Notes: a model not told the origin generated them from the letters alone. Counted from the first letter of the stretch, positions 12,076-23,211 are shown. The stretch: DNA of 64,000 bases from Pseudogymnoascus destructans (GCF_001641265.1 NW_020167522.1:1302001-1366000); one strand, 5' to 3'. A program made the numbers and translations.

Positions 12076-12330
12076 ATCAAAGGTAAGGTACTCTTAGTCT
12101 AGGGGGTACTTACTTCCTTGCATCAAAGGTAAGGTACTCTTACTCTAGGGGTACTTACTTCCTTGCGTATAGGTGCCTCAAAGGTAAGGTACTATTACTC
12201 TAGGGGATACTTACTTCATTGTGTAAAGGTGCGTCAAAGGTAAGATACTCTTAGTCTAGGGGGTACTTACTTCCTTGCATCAAAGTGCGTAAAAGTGCGT
12301 CAAAGGTAAGAGGTACTCTTACTCTAGCGT
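12076..12330. repeat. Tandem array of about 50-65 bp, five copies
   Basis: Five consecutive copies share AAAGGTAAGGTACTCTTA, CTCTAGGGGGTACTTACTT and CCTTGCATCAAA-type blocks. Spacing between copies varies by 5-15 bp and the last copy is partial. Each copy contains GGTAAGGTAC and GTACTTAC, a short inverted pair. Confidence 0.85.
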
Positions 12331-12953
12331 GGGTTGGGGATGGGGATGGAAGGGAGGTAGCCAGGGTGTACCTCTGTGAATGGATTGATAGGATTGTGCA
12401 GTGTATTATGGGCGCATTATGTTAGACTATCCAGGTCAGGGGTACATCAGCGTGACCACCACTAAACCATGTTTCCCAGCTGGAGGTCGCTGCACAAGTA
12501 CCTACAACATGCATGCTGTTCGGGTGCGGTGCACAACATTTACAGCGTCTCACCTCGTCGTCGTCGATTTTATCTCGCTGCTCAGCTGAAAAATGCACCC
12601 GCCAGTACCTCCTGGCTTCTTTAAGCGCCGTCCGTCTGTCTTTCTCTACGACATCATCAACAATAATCTCCCCAGTGAAACTACTCTCCGATGCTGATTG
12701 AATGAACGCAGCTCTGACACCCCCCCAAGTCCCGTCATGCGCTCCACGATGGTCTTACTTGTCATGTTTCAACGCCTTGATGCCCACCGGCTTCTGTCCA
12801 CAAGAATAGAGTTACAATCATGGGTATTCCACGGGCCCAGACGAAACAATGTCCCGGAATGAGCTGCTCTATGGGCTGACACCTGATAAGCCCTATGGGA
12901 TTGCCCCATGCTCAACGGAATCTGGGGGGTGTTGATCACATCAGCAATCTATT

Positions 12954-13129
12954 CTGCCCAAAAGAAGACGGCAAATCACAGCTCTGGAACAGGTTGGCCA
13001 CAAGCGGTTATAACATTGCTAACTGAAATACTCCGAATGGGCTGATCTGCCCAAAAGATGACGGCAAATCACAGCTCTGGAACAGGTTGGCCACAAGCGG
13101 TTATAATGAAATACTCCGAATGGGCTGAT
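12954..13129. repeat. Tandem duplication of a 93 bp segment
   Basis: Copy 1 is 12954-13046 and copy 2 is 13047-13129. The copies differ by one base (AAAGAAGACG versus AAAGATGACG) and a 10 bp deletion (CATTGCTAAC) in copy 2. Head-to-tail without spacer, suggesting a recent local duplication. Confidence 0.9.
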
Positions 13130-13392
13130 TGTTCCCGAACCTCTCTCCCCCAATCGATCAACACCATGTGCATCCGACGCCGGTTGGTTTTTGAGATGAG
13201 CAGAAACCCAGGACGATCATTTTGCGTCCTGCCACATTGCCATGGGCTAAGCGCCGATCAGCCCTGACAATTATGCCAGTGTAGTATTTGCTAATTGGAC
13301 CTGCGACGATTCTCGACGATTCTCGACGAAACCGCACAGCGGGTGGCGCGTCGAAGCCAGCATTGCCCACTTGAGCCACGAACCGCAAGACA

Positions 13393-13430
13393 GAGCTACT
13401 CCGTAAGCCGCATGGCTTACGGAGTAGCTC
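13393..13430. repeat. Perfect 17 bp inverted repeat with 4 nt loop
   Basis: GAGCTACTCCGTAAGCC at 13393-13409 is exactly mirrored at 13414-13430, with GCAT between. No gene flanks it closely; the nearest gene end is 1.5 kb away. Not followed by a T-run. Confidence 0.9.
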
Positions 13431-14914
13431 GTCTCCTCATCCGTGCCAAACACCAATGGAGAGCTGCGCCGCGTCCAAGCAACCGCTTACCTCCCTGATT
13501 TAGACACAGCTTCCCGAACTGCCAATATTTCCGCCGGCAACCCTCCAACCGGCGCGCCGTGACTCCCAGCCAGCAGAACGATCAAACCCGGATAAGTGAG
13601 GGGAAATCGAACCATGCCTGCTCACCGCTGTATTCCCTGTGTTTGCACTACTTCAATAGAGCCGCTTGTGCCACCGTCGCTGCCAGCGCCCTGATGATGT
13701 GGGTGCGCAGAAAGAAGTTGCTCACCTCGGTTAGACGTGTCACGAAATGTAAACAAAACATTGCAGGGCTCAGTCTCAGTCGCGCAGTCGCCAAATCTCG
13801 CGCAATCACGGGACTGAACGATTACTCCGAGACCACGATGGGCGACCTGTTCGATTTGGAGCTCTCTCTCCACACACCAGCTTCACCTTCCCAATCAGCC
13901 CGGTCTCAGAGCCCCCGCGCGACCCTCTCCGAGTAAACGGGATTGTCGCAGAGCCGTCGATTACTCTAAGTCAAAAGTCAAACGTTCCTCTCTTCCCTTG
14001 CGTCGATCCGCCGACCAACCCAGCCTGGCCGCAGCGGTCCGAAATCCCATCCCGGTTGCCATCCTCCATCTGCAGCCTCCACGGCGTAACAGCACAGCAA
14101 CCACGTCGCACCAAGGCTGCTGCAGCATCAGCGCCCGCATGACCGATTGCGGTTAACAGCTGGCTCCATCCTCCGCAATCTGAGTGGTGGGGACAATCCG
14201 CGAAAATGTAACCTTGGGGAGCAGCCGCCTGCTGGTGGCAGATATACGATGCACATGTTTCATGCATTTCCTTCGCATGCAGCTATGGCGTGCATTGGGC
14301 ATGCTTCGACGGGACCCTTCAGATTCTCGCGATTCCCTCAATTCAGGTCTCCTGATATGCGTCGCAGTCCCCTTTCTTGACAATTTCCGGCTCGATCGTG
14401 ACATTTTTAAGGGAAGGGTGGTGATTCCACGCTGTCAGACGGGTACGTTACGCTGAGACGTGGAATGGCGCTGCTTCCGGCGTTATCCTGCTTATCGGGT
14501 GAGACATTCCGCTGGATGCGGCCGCGCAGCACGTGTTTTTGAACGTTTTGAGGGCTTTGCTTCGCGTTTTCCAGCAACAGGGGCGTTTATAGATCACGCG
14601 TTAGGGAGAACAGGGACTTCAATAGATCATGCTTCCTGCGAACGGTGAGAAGGGTGCGCGTTTGTATGCAGGGCTTCGTGTTTGTTTTTTGGCATGGAAT
14701 AAACATGGAACACGCGTGAGCCCTTATGATATGACGCCGTAGACTTTAACAGCTTTTTGCTGGAATACAAAGTGCTCTCATTCTATCACCCCCCTTTTTG
14801 CAAATCTGCCCCCAAGCATCTAGATATAAAAGTTACAATCTCCTAACAAAGCACTACCATTCCATAACCACCATTCCATAACCATTCCATAAACCCTATA
14901 ACCCCTCTAGAGTA
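13431..14914. other. Intergenic region with no supportable gene
   Basis: Several open frames of 60-125 codons occur, but none has a recognisable domain, and splice sites do not link them. The 3' UTR of SSR4 presumably extends into the right part; CCATTCCATAACC is repeated at about 14850-14890. Confidence 0.4.
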
Positions 14915-17213
14915 TTACATCCCACTCCCCTCCCCATGCCCCTCCTCCTGTCCCCCCTCAACCCCATGAAACGCCTCCCCAAACGCGCTATCATCAACCA
15001 AATCCATCCCCCCCTCCAACTCCTCAAACCCCGCCAGCGCCTCCCCAGCCGTATCCAGATCATCCAGACCCGAGAAGTCCACCGGCTCCGCCGCCTCACT
15101 AACCCTCGGCGTCGACGCAGCGGTCACTCCCAGTGCGGCGGGCGTACCAACCTGCGCGCCAGCAGCGGGAGGTGCGAGTGCGGGCGCTGTGGGTGTAGCT
15201 GCCACTGATGCGGGAGCGCTTTGGGGGACGTAGGTTTGTTCCTCAGCCGGCGCAGGTGCAGATGGCGCAGGAGCAGGTACAGGAGTAGGAGCCTGACGTT
15301 GCGCCTGGACCACTGTGGGCGACACGCCGCCCTGTGGAACAACAACCCAGTCGCCCGCGTCGGACTTCTCTCCCTCTTGTGCCGTTCCGCCCATCTCGAC
15401 ATCCGGCTGCTGCTGCGCCGGGCTAGGGGCGGAGGAGTTCATAGTCGACAAACCCTGGATGTGGTGCGAGGTGTAGCTATTCCCCGGTGTAGTAGCAGCG
15501 CTGAAACCGGTGTGGAATTGATCCAGCAGGCCGGCCGCGGATCCCATATCCAGCTCGTGGTCAGCGACGAGGAGGCTGCTGTGCGCGCTGCGGGGGCTAG
15601 GGGCTTGTGGCGAGGCGATCTCACAGGGGACGTAGGGAGCGGGTTCAGGGGATGGCTGGCGCTCTTGGAGACCGCCGTCGTGGAGGCGGCGGAGCTCTTT
15701 GACGGCTGCGGTGTGGAGGCCGAGGGAGGCTTCTAGCTGTGCGACGATGTCGTCGACTTTTGCGGCTGTGGAGAGCGCGGGGGGGGGCTCTTCGGAGTCG
15801 GAGTCGTCGTTGGAGGGGAGTTTGCCCTCGAGACGCCAGTACTCCGTGCCGACGTCCGATGGATCGTTCACGGCGGTTCGTAGGGCCTTCTCGGCTTGAA
15901 GTACAGTGCCGTTCTTGGCGAGCTTTGCCATACGCCTCGCGTGACGTCTCTTGAGCTTCTCAACCTCCTTGTTGTCTGCCTCAATCTTCTCGCTTGCTCT
16001 CTTTCTGAATTCATCCGCCTTGCCGGGGTCAAGATGACCAATGTACTCGTTCTCACCGCCTTTTCCGTCCTCGATATACTTGGCAGAGTTGTATGTCTCG
16101 AAGATGCCATTAGTGACCTTCTTCAGCTCGCCGCCAAGGCCGAGGCCAAGGTCGACGGGTACAAGATGGTCGATGGGGATGGGCGAGTTAATAACCTCAT
16201 CCATCCACTCATGGTTCTGGATGTATCTGCTCTGGCTCACCTCCCTTGGTGTCATATGATCAAACATATCGCCTCGGGACGTATCCTCCTCATCGTCCAT
16301 CATCTCGACAGGCGCAGCCTGAGCAGCCGCGTGCTGCTGGTTTGGCTGCGTGCGCGCACGCTTCGGTGCTGGTCCTGGCGTCATGTGCTGAGCTGGGTAT
16401 GCCATTTGCTGCGGCGTGCGTGTCTGCATAGGGCTGAAGTACGCAGGTGCTCGCTGTGGTGACCTGCCCGGAAACTGGATCTGTGGCCACTTGCTGCGGT
16501 CATGGAGCATGAACTCCTTCTGCTGGATCTGTCCCTGGCTCTGGAGGTAGGCGCGCGTCTGCATCATGGACTGGATGCGCATGTCGGTGGGGATGGCATT
16601 GGTAGGCACGCGGTCGCCAGGGCTGGCTGGGTAGTAATGCGTAACCCAGAGGCTTGGGTCTGGTGCTGGGCCGCCTGGATTGGTGAATTTCCCTGGGACC
16701 AGTCTGTATCGTCTTCTAGCATGTGTCGCGACCGCATCGCCGGGCGCAAATCCTGCCTTGTGTTGGTATATCTCGAGCAGCTGAAGCTGTTAGAACTCGC
16801 AAGTAAATGATTGTAGAGGGCCACATACAAAGTTGTCCATGGGCATCGCATAAACCGTCTCAGCACCAGCCCAAACGTAACCATCGCTTGCAAAGTTGGT
16901 TCCCGCCTGTGCCTCCGGCTGCCATGTCAATAGGATCAGTCCATCCTGAGGGCGCTCCAGATACGTCCAGTAGAATGGCGCGCTCGAGTTGGCAATCTTG
17001 GGCGCGGAAAGCAACCAGTCGGCGATCTTGCTCTGGTGAACCGTTTGGAGTGTCGGGAAACGATAGACGGAGAGACAGTGGACATGGGGGAGCTGTGAAA
17101 TATATCAGCCACCCGGTTCAGCCACGGGGAGAGGGTGATGGGAGTGAAGTGAGTTGATTGGCAAGGGAGAGACTTACGAGCTCAGGAGCGATCCCCTGGG
17201 CCGGGTTCTGCAT
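14915..17213 (-). CDS. ssr4: SWI/SNF and RSC complex subunit Ssr4
   Basis: Accessory subunit of fungal ATP-dependent chromatin remodellers SWI/SNF and RSC. Three exons, 17178-17213, 16829-17092 and 14915-16786, give 723 residues. The N-terminal Ssr4 domain spans about residues 1-170 and includes HCLSVYRFPTLQTVHQSKIA, APFYWTYLERPQDG, WQPEAQAGTNFASDGYVWAG and YYPASPGDRVPTNAIP. After it come Gln-rich sequence, PKRART, an acidic EMMDDEEDTSRGDMFDHMTP segment with the conserved REVSQSRYIQNHEWMDEV block, a Lys/Arg-rich coiled coil, and a long Pro/Ala/Ser-rich tail. The start lies in a 36 nt first exon (MQNPAQGIAPEL), typical of the family. Intact. Confidence 0.9.
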
Positions 17214-17455
17214 CGCTGCGAATCAATTCGGTAGACACTTAATTGTGGGAGCCTGTTAATTCTAATTAAGCAGTCCTGGATAATAACAGTCGTGGGATAA
17301 AGCGTGCGCAATTGTCAACGATTGTCGATAACTTGCCCCGGACGCGAGGCTCGAGGTTTCGCTCAAATGGACGGATCAACTTTTAGTGTGTATATCACGT
17401 GATCGGTATTATTGGTGCCACAGTGTTGGAACTGCGTTCCTGGTAGTACGCTGTA

Positions 17456-19665
17456 ATCGTTGGTTCTCAAACCACCGCCTGGAGGCGGTTGGCGAAAGCG
17501 AACTGGGACGCGAAAGCGATTGTGGGACACTTCCGGAGCGGACTCACGACGCGACACGACCGACCATGAACATGACCGACAACGAGCACAACTACAACCA
17601 CAACTATGCCGGTAGTTGAAGTAAATAAAAATGAAGCTCTTTTAAATGCCATTGAATTTTTAAATGAAAACCCAACAGAGAAGAGTGCTACAGTAGCACG
17701 GATGTACAGAGTAAACCCAAGTACGCTCCGGACTATACGACTACGACAACGACGCGCATCACCACAACGCACCGCTGTGCCACGCGGAGGCCAGAACAGA
17801 GTACTGTCTGATGTACAAGTTACAGCTATACAAAGATACATCCAACGCTCGTACGAAAATGGGTACGGTGCAACTAAGCCTATGGTGTTCAGTGCCATCT
17901 GCCAACTACGTGCAGCAGAAACTCCAACACGTGCACCACCATCACAACGGTGGTTCCAGACATGGATTAAGACACAACAACACAACTTCCATACAATAAA
18001 AACCCGGCCAATTGAAGCAGCACGGGTTGCATCTCATGAAGTATCAGCTATTAAAGAATGGTTTTATGAATTTAAAGATGTGTGTAATCAACTAGATATT
18101 ACTGCAGGTGATATCTACAACTTTGATGAAGTTGGATTCCGTGTAGGAATGAGCACCGGTGAACATGTGTTGGTACCATCTGCAGTAAAGGAGGTAAGTT
18201 GTTTCTACTTATCTTACTTTATATTATTCTAATATTTATAGCTTTATATACAAGCTCCAGAGAACAGACAAAGTCTTACAGTTATAGAGACAATTTCAGC
18301 TGCTGGCATTGCACTTCCACCGTTCCTTATTATACAAGGAAAATTACACATGGAAAGTTGGTACCATGACAATCTACACGGTGATGAGAAAGTTGCAGTA
18401 TCCGATTCCGGATATACAAACTCTGAGCTTGCAATGGAATATCTACAGCATTTTATTCAACATACACCGTCTATAAGAACGAAATTGTTAATAATGGACT
18501 CTCATGTCTCACATGAAGTTCCAGAGTTTATAATACTTGCACATCAACACAATATACACTTACATGTGTTTCCGTCTCATCTTACGCATATTCTACAACC
18601 GCTAGATGTTACTGTGTTTGCACAATATAAACATTGGCACCGACGTGCAATTCAACAAGCAATCCGGAATTTTGATACAGATTATAATGTTATATCTTTC
18701 TTTAGAGACTTGTCTACTATCCGTAAGCAGACATTTACAAAGGGTAACTGTATCAAGTCTTTTAGAGATGCAGGTATTTGGCCACCTAACTATGAAAAGA
18801 TTCAAGAGAAGGTTGCTATATATGCAAAACCAGAAGTTTTAGAAACACCACAACGCGCATTTCAAGCAAGTTATGATCTTTCAACATGGAGTCAAACATT
18901 TGATAAGATCCTTAGTTCACCGTCACGGCAAAAGTGGGCATCTTCTTATACTGAAATCCAAACTCAGTTAACAGAGGCTGAGCTGTTCCAGTCAGAGCTT
19001 GTACAAATTACTACTATTATGACTGAGCAACGACAGCGGAAGGTTAGAAGTCAGAAATCTATTCAAAAAGGTGGTGCTATTACAGTTGAACATGCACGGC
19101 AAAGGATTTATGAGAAGAAGGTAAAGGAGCAACTTTTAGAAGAATCACGGGAGAAAAGAGAGAGAACACGCATGGTGAACGTTGAGCGTAAGATGCAGCT
19201 CCGTGCTGGCATCGATGCACGGAAGGCAGAACGTACACAGAAAAAGGACCTACATGAATTTCAAAAAAGTAACCCAGACACGGAGCCACCAATTGGCTTA
19301 CGTACAGAAATCATTGACCCGGACGTTACACAGAAGAAACGTGAGGAGGAGGAGGAGGCGGACCGACTGTTAGCCATCGAGGAGAGTGGGTACGTGAACT
19401 TTGCAGGCTTGGACTACGACATGATTCACGATGCAAGTGACGGTGGCTGTGATGATCAATCACTGCCTGACAATATTGATCCAAATCTTTTTTAATTATT
19501 TAATTCTATAACTTATATATATTTACAGCATTGTTACGTTGTCAGTCGTGTTCATGGTCGGTCGTGTCGCGTCGCGAGTCCGCTCCCGAAGTGTCCCACA
19601 ATCGCTTTCGTGTCCCAGTTCGCTTTCGCCAACCGCCTCCAGGCGGTGGTTTGAGAACCAACGAT
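17456..19665 (+). mobile_element. Fot1/pogo-type DNA transposon, apparently intact
   Basis: 2210 bp element flanked by TA on both sides (17454-17455 and 19666-19667). Its terminal inverted repeats, 17456-17584 and 19537-19665, are each 129 bp and differ at about five positions by eye. Each TIR contains an internal hairpin CCGCCTGGAGGCGG. One spliced transposase gene fills the interior. It landed in a copia-type LTR. Confidence 0.9.
17606..19495 (+). CDS. Fot1/pogo-family transposase, DD35D
   Basis: Cut-and-paste transposase acting on the flanking TIRs. Two exons, 17606-18193 and 18242-19495, with a 48 nt intron (GTAAGT donor, TTTATAG acceptor), give 613 residues. An N-terminal psq-type helix-turn-helix covers about residues 8-50 and a CENP-B-like HTH about 60-135 (SQRWFQTWIKTQ). 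The DDE domain follows, with catalytic Asp174 (YNFDEVGF), Asp282 (IMDSHVSHE) and Asp318 (QPLDVTVFAQ), giving 35 residues between the last two. A Lys/Glu-rich coiled coil and acidic tail end the protein. No stop or frameshift is seen, so it may be functional. AT-rich codon use differs from host genes. Confidence 0.9.
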
Positions 19666-19760
19666 TACATCGTAGCCTGCATACCAACTGTGTATATATA
19701 GGGGCTTCGCCCCCCGTAGTTTCTCAATCAAGTCGTCAAACTCCAATTATACGTTCAACA

Positions 19761-19772
19761 GGTTATGAGCCC
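19761..19772 (+). other. Copia-type primer binding site matching initiator tRNA-Met anticodon arm
   Basis: GGTTATGAGCCC follows the LTR end directly. It is the reverse complement of GGGCTCATAACC, the anticodon stem-loop with the CAT anticodon of initiator tRNA-Met. Internal (half-tRNA) priming of this kind is known for Drosophila copia and yeast Ty5. Confidence 0.75.
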
Positions 19773-20264
19773 GGGTTAGCGCACGACGCGCTACGCCAAA
19801 TACACATAATTAACGGCTTCCCTCATAGCTCTCGTAGGAGAGAGTAGCTATGTTGTACGATTGAGCGAAGATGTCGCCGTTACAGAAAGTCTCCTTATAG
19901 CCACCACCACATAGCAGAAGCAGCACCGATTACAAGACAAGTGCAGGGCACACTAAGCAAGTGACTACTTTAAACGTAAGAGCTAGGAATACTGTTAGGA
20001 CTTTAGTTTGGATCAACTAGACCCTATAGGGGCATAGCTAGGACAGACTAGCTGGATATAAGGGTACGCAAGCAATTAACACTACCATAGCGATGGTACG
20101 TAGGTAGCAGGTAGCGAGCGCCGTCATACTATAGATAGGATGGGCTAGGAAAGAGGGATAGGCAGAGACTTAGGTTTAGGAGGAACTAGAAGCAGGGGCG
20201 CTGTTGCAGAGGCAACATAGTATAGCATAAGGGGCATGTTAGAACTGTGTTCCTAGTAGTATGC
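19773..20264 (+). mobile_element. Degraded internal region and 3' LTR start of the copia-type remnant
   Basis: Less than 500 bp remain between the PBS and the next LTR start. No frame longer than about 60 codons and no copia protein motif can be read. AAGGGGCA just before TGTTAGAACTGTG at 20237 could be the polypurine tract; 20237-20264 matches the first 28 nt of the 5' LTR with four C:G to T:A differences. Internally deleted element or a small non-autonomous one. Confidence 0.5.
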
Positions 20265-20690
20265 TGTAACGCTGACTTCTAAACAATAGAAGACACAGAG
20301 GTTTCTTGTGTAATGTTGACTTGACAGAGGAGGCAGGGGATTAGACACAAAGGCTTTCCAAGTAACACGTTACAGTATTGTAAAGAATACTATATTGAGT
20401 TGAGCACGAGGCTCCTATCTAAGGAAATACTATCTACTTATATAGTGGCGTCGTGCCAAAGGGAACTGTAAGGAACTGTACGGGTTCTAACAGTTCCATC
20501 CTAAGGAACTGCAGGAACTATAGGAACTGTACGAGTTCCAACAGTCTTCACAGTTCCATCCTAAGTTCCGCCCTAAGGAACTGTAGGAACTGTAGAAGTT
20601 CCAACAGTTCTCACAGTTCCCTCCTCCAGGGTGACGTGGGGTCCTGTAGCATGACCTACTCGACTAATAGCTCTGCCGATAGCTGTAACA
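20265..20690 (-). repeat. Solo LTR related to that of element E, with a different U3
   Basis: On the minus strand it starts TGTTACAGCTATCGG (20690) and ends GCGTTACA (20265). Its R-U5 part, 20265-20457, matches 53874-54066 next to element E with only about six to seven differences, including CACTATATAAGTAG. The U3 half is unrelated and made of repeated GGAACTGT / ACAGTTCC motifs. No matching TSD was found. Confidence 0.75.
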
Positions 20691-20907
20691 ACAATGTTTA
20701 TTTATCCCAAATTTTCCTATTTGGGACCCAGTTAGACTCTATGATGTCAGGAAAAGTGCTTGGCAGTATTAACACACTGATAACGTCTCTATTGTTCTTA
20801 GATGTCCTTCGCCCTATATATGTCTAGTTGGGCACGATGGATAACAGCATGGTAGAGGCCTATGGCTTTTCTCGCTAGGTTTACTAGTATGATACTATGG
20901 ATCTAGG
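20691..20907. other. Unassigned repeat-region filler left of element B
   Basis: No gene or known element is recognised. CCAAATTTTCCTATTTGGG at about 20708-20727 is a near-palindrome. This sequence continues on the other side of B at 37842. Confidence 0.35.
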
Positions 20908-21151
20908 TGTAAGGCAGCCCATTATGTGAGGCCGCCCTGAACTCAGGGGCTGCCTGGCAGTGGAGCCACTAGGGCTCAGTAAACTAGGGCATGTAGGAAT
21001 GTAGGATATAAGGAGCTGGAAGCCTCAGAAGGAGGCCTCCGCTGATAGTCGCTGTACATACGTAGACCTACTGTCTTGCAATATGATCTCACTTCCTGCC
21101 TTCTGACCTGGTTCCCTGGACTCCTGTGAGACCCTGGGCTTACACGTTACA
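20908..21151 (+). repeat. 5' LTR of element B
   Basis: 244 bp, TGTAAGGCAGCCC to ACACGTTACA. Contains GATATAAG (TATA-like). Differs from the 3' LTR by about eleven transitions and two single-base indels by eye, so B is clearly older than element A. Confidence 0.92.
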
Positions 21152-21154
21152 ATT

Positions 21155-21163
21155 CTATCGGCT
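21155..21163 (+). other. Putative self-complementary primer binding site of element B
   Basis: CTATCGGCT lies 3 nt inside the 5' LTR. It is the exact complement of AGCCGATAG at 37726-37734 in the 3' LTR, about 34 nt after the TATA-like box. In the 5' LTR that site has decayed to CGCTGATAG. No tRNA-type PBS starting TGG is present. Confidence 0.6.
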
Positions 21164-21799
21164 CAACCCATATCCAGCCTACCAGTTCAGAATGGCCAGC
21201 CAGGAAAGAAGGATCACCCGGGTGATCCTGGGAGGAGCGACGCTGACCGTAGAAGCTGTAGGAGCCAGACTTGAGGCCTACCGCCACAGAACATCTATAT
21301 GACAGGCATGCCCCAGGATATGGCCTCAAAGCTGGCCGACCTTCAGAAAAGAATAGACGAAGAGAGGGCCTATATCAATACTAGGAAGAAGCCGTACAGC
21401 TATTCCGACGGTCGCACGGCGAAGACTATAGCTCCTACCCTGAGGAAGTAAGGGCCTTTGCAGAGAAGCAAGCCCAGATCCAAGAAGAAAGTCGTCGGAA
21501 AAGGCGACGCCAAGAGATTGAAGAAGAATGGGTAGGACCCCAAACAGAGGATGACCACGAGACTGCCTCCACTATATCCAGGGAGGTAAGGCCAGCCCAA
21601 TGTCCAATGGGTAGGGTCAAGGAACCCAAGGTGTACAGGGGTGATTCTACCCGGGAACTCAACGAGTTCATGGCCTCCCTCCGCACCATTTTCCGCTACC
21701 AAGCAGGGGCCTTTCCGACCGAACAAGCCAAGGCCTTCGCAGCCCAGTACCTAGAAGGCGATCCTATAAAGGAATGGGACAATTGATGCGCGGCCCAGG

Positions 21800-22708
21800 T
21801 GTCATACTGACATTCGTTGCAGTCAGTTTGCTATCAAACTCAAGAGCAAACTTAGAAATCGCCTCCTCAAACCTACAAGTCACTATACATATTTTGGCTT
21901 ATCACACCAACAACAAGAGCAATACTACTCAACGATTGCTACAACCCTCTATGATTCATTACACGTAATTGCTCCTTAGTTACTGGGCCGATATGACCAC
22001 ATAGCATATCTCTACAACCCTCTATGATTCATTACATGACATCACTCCTTAGTTACTGGGCTAATACTACACATGACATATCTCTATCAACTAGAGGCCT
22101 AGGAACATGAACGATAGCTCCAAAAGCTTTTACAACTGTCTATGATTTATTACACGTCATCACTCCTTAGTTACCCACAAGATTGGTTAAGTTATGACAT
22201 AATTTGTCTATAGGGGTGCTCTGACCTTGGACCTCCTTTCACTTCCTATAGGCTAGAAACCTAGGAGATGGTTCTATGGGATTCTCTTACGTCGACTACA
22301 GTTACCAAGCCTGGTTAGTCATGGAAAGTCTTGGAAAATGAGAGAACTACACTCCTTTAGCATAAATAGGATTGCCCTTTCCTTAAGAAAGGGTAAGCAG
22401 ACAATACAGTAAATTGACTATCACATACTTCCACGTCTTTTCCAAGCTTCCAAGCATTGATTTGGTTACTCCTTGTTTCTGAAAAGTCAGTGAGGTGCTA
22501 ACCTCTGACTTATCCCTGAGTTCTCAGACTCAACATTTGTTACAACTTGTCTAAACCACTCCACTATATCATACACCTGATTGCTGCGTTGTGGAATAGT
22601 CTAAGCTACGACCCTTTGGCTCTGTTTCCTAAGACAGTGTGTTGTCTTAGTAAAATCATCCCTTCCTTGGGTGGCTAGATTCTCACATCTGGTGCACCCA
22701 CCATTACA
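21800..22708 (+). repeat. Solo LTR family C, copy a
   Basis: 909 bp from TGTCATACTGACATTCG to CACCCACCATTACA, with the perfect TSD CCAGG at 21795-21799 and 22709-22713. Inserted in the gag of element B. Confidence 0.92.
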
Positions 22709-23211
22709 CCAGGGCGAAGGGTATATGGATACCCTCAATACCACTGGTTTCGAGGAGTTCCTTCGGGACCTCCACATCGATCCAGCGAACCGGCAACACA
22801 TCGCAGCCCTCAAGTACAATGGCGCTCTCCAAAGAAAAGGCCAGAGTATATGCAAATTCGTTGCCTACCTCGAGGATTTGGAGCGGGAAATGGAGCCGTA
22901 TACCGAGTCGCAAAGGACTACCCACCTACTGACGAAAATCCACCCAGAGATGAGGCAGCGACTCCTTGAAGGAGGGTATGCAGAGCATTCCTCTACCCAC
23001 AGGGAAGCTGTCAGCAATATCATAGCAATGCTGGAAATGAATAACCAGTGGGTAACAGAGAAGAGCTCTACCCCCGACAAGCATATGTCGAGGGAAGACA
23101 AGGAACACAAGAACGGCTTCCAAGGAGGCTTCCGAGGTGGTTTCCGAGGAAGGAGAGGCAACTTTGGAGGCCGTAAAACCTCACAACCTCCTAGCCAAGA
23201 ATGGGCACAAC

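Larger units (their letters stand above)
17424..19760 (+). repeat. 5' LTR of a copia-type remnant, split by a DNA transposon
   Basis: The LTR begins TGTTGGAACTGCG at 17424, runs to the TA at 17454-17455, resumes after the Fot1-like insertion at 19666, and ends ACGTTCAACA at 19760. Without the insertion it is only about 125 bp. It contains TATATATAGG and a GGGGCTTCGCCCC hairpin. The start is repeated at 20237-20264 with four changes, marking the 3' LTR. Confidence 0.7.

Noticed and set aside
11464..12080. Long Pro/Ser-rich open frames on the minus strand (up to 202 codons)
   Set aside because: They are read-through of the GAGG/GGAGAC minisatellite; both minus-strand frames are equally open and no domain is seen.
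12076..12330. CRISPR-like array
   Set aside because: Eukaryotic DNA, units are contiguous with variable fillers rather than constant repeats with unique equal-length spacers.
13559..13936. 125-codon plus-strand frame in the spacer before SSR4
   Set aside because: No recognisable motif and no partner exons.
21800..22708. C elements as MITEs
   Set aside because: Ends are TG/CA with 5 bp duplications, length is over 900 bp and long terminal inverted repeats are absent; this fits solo LTRs.
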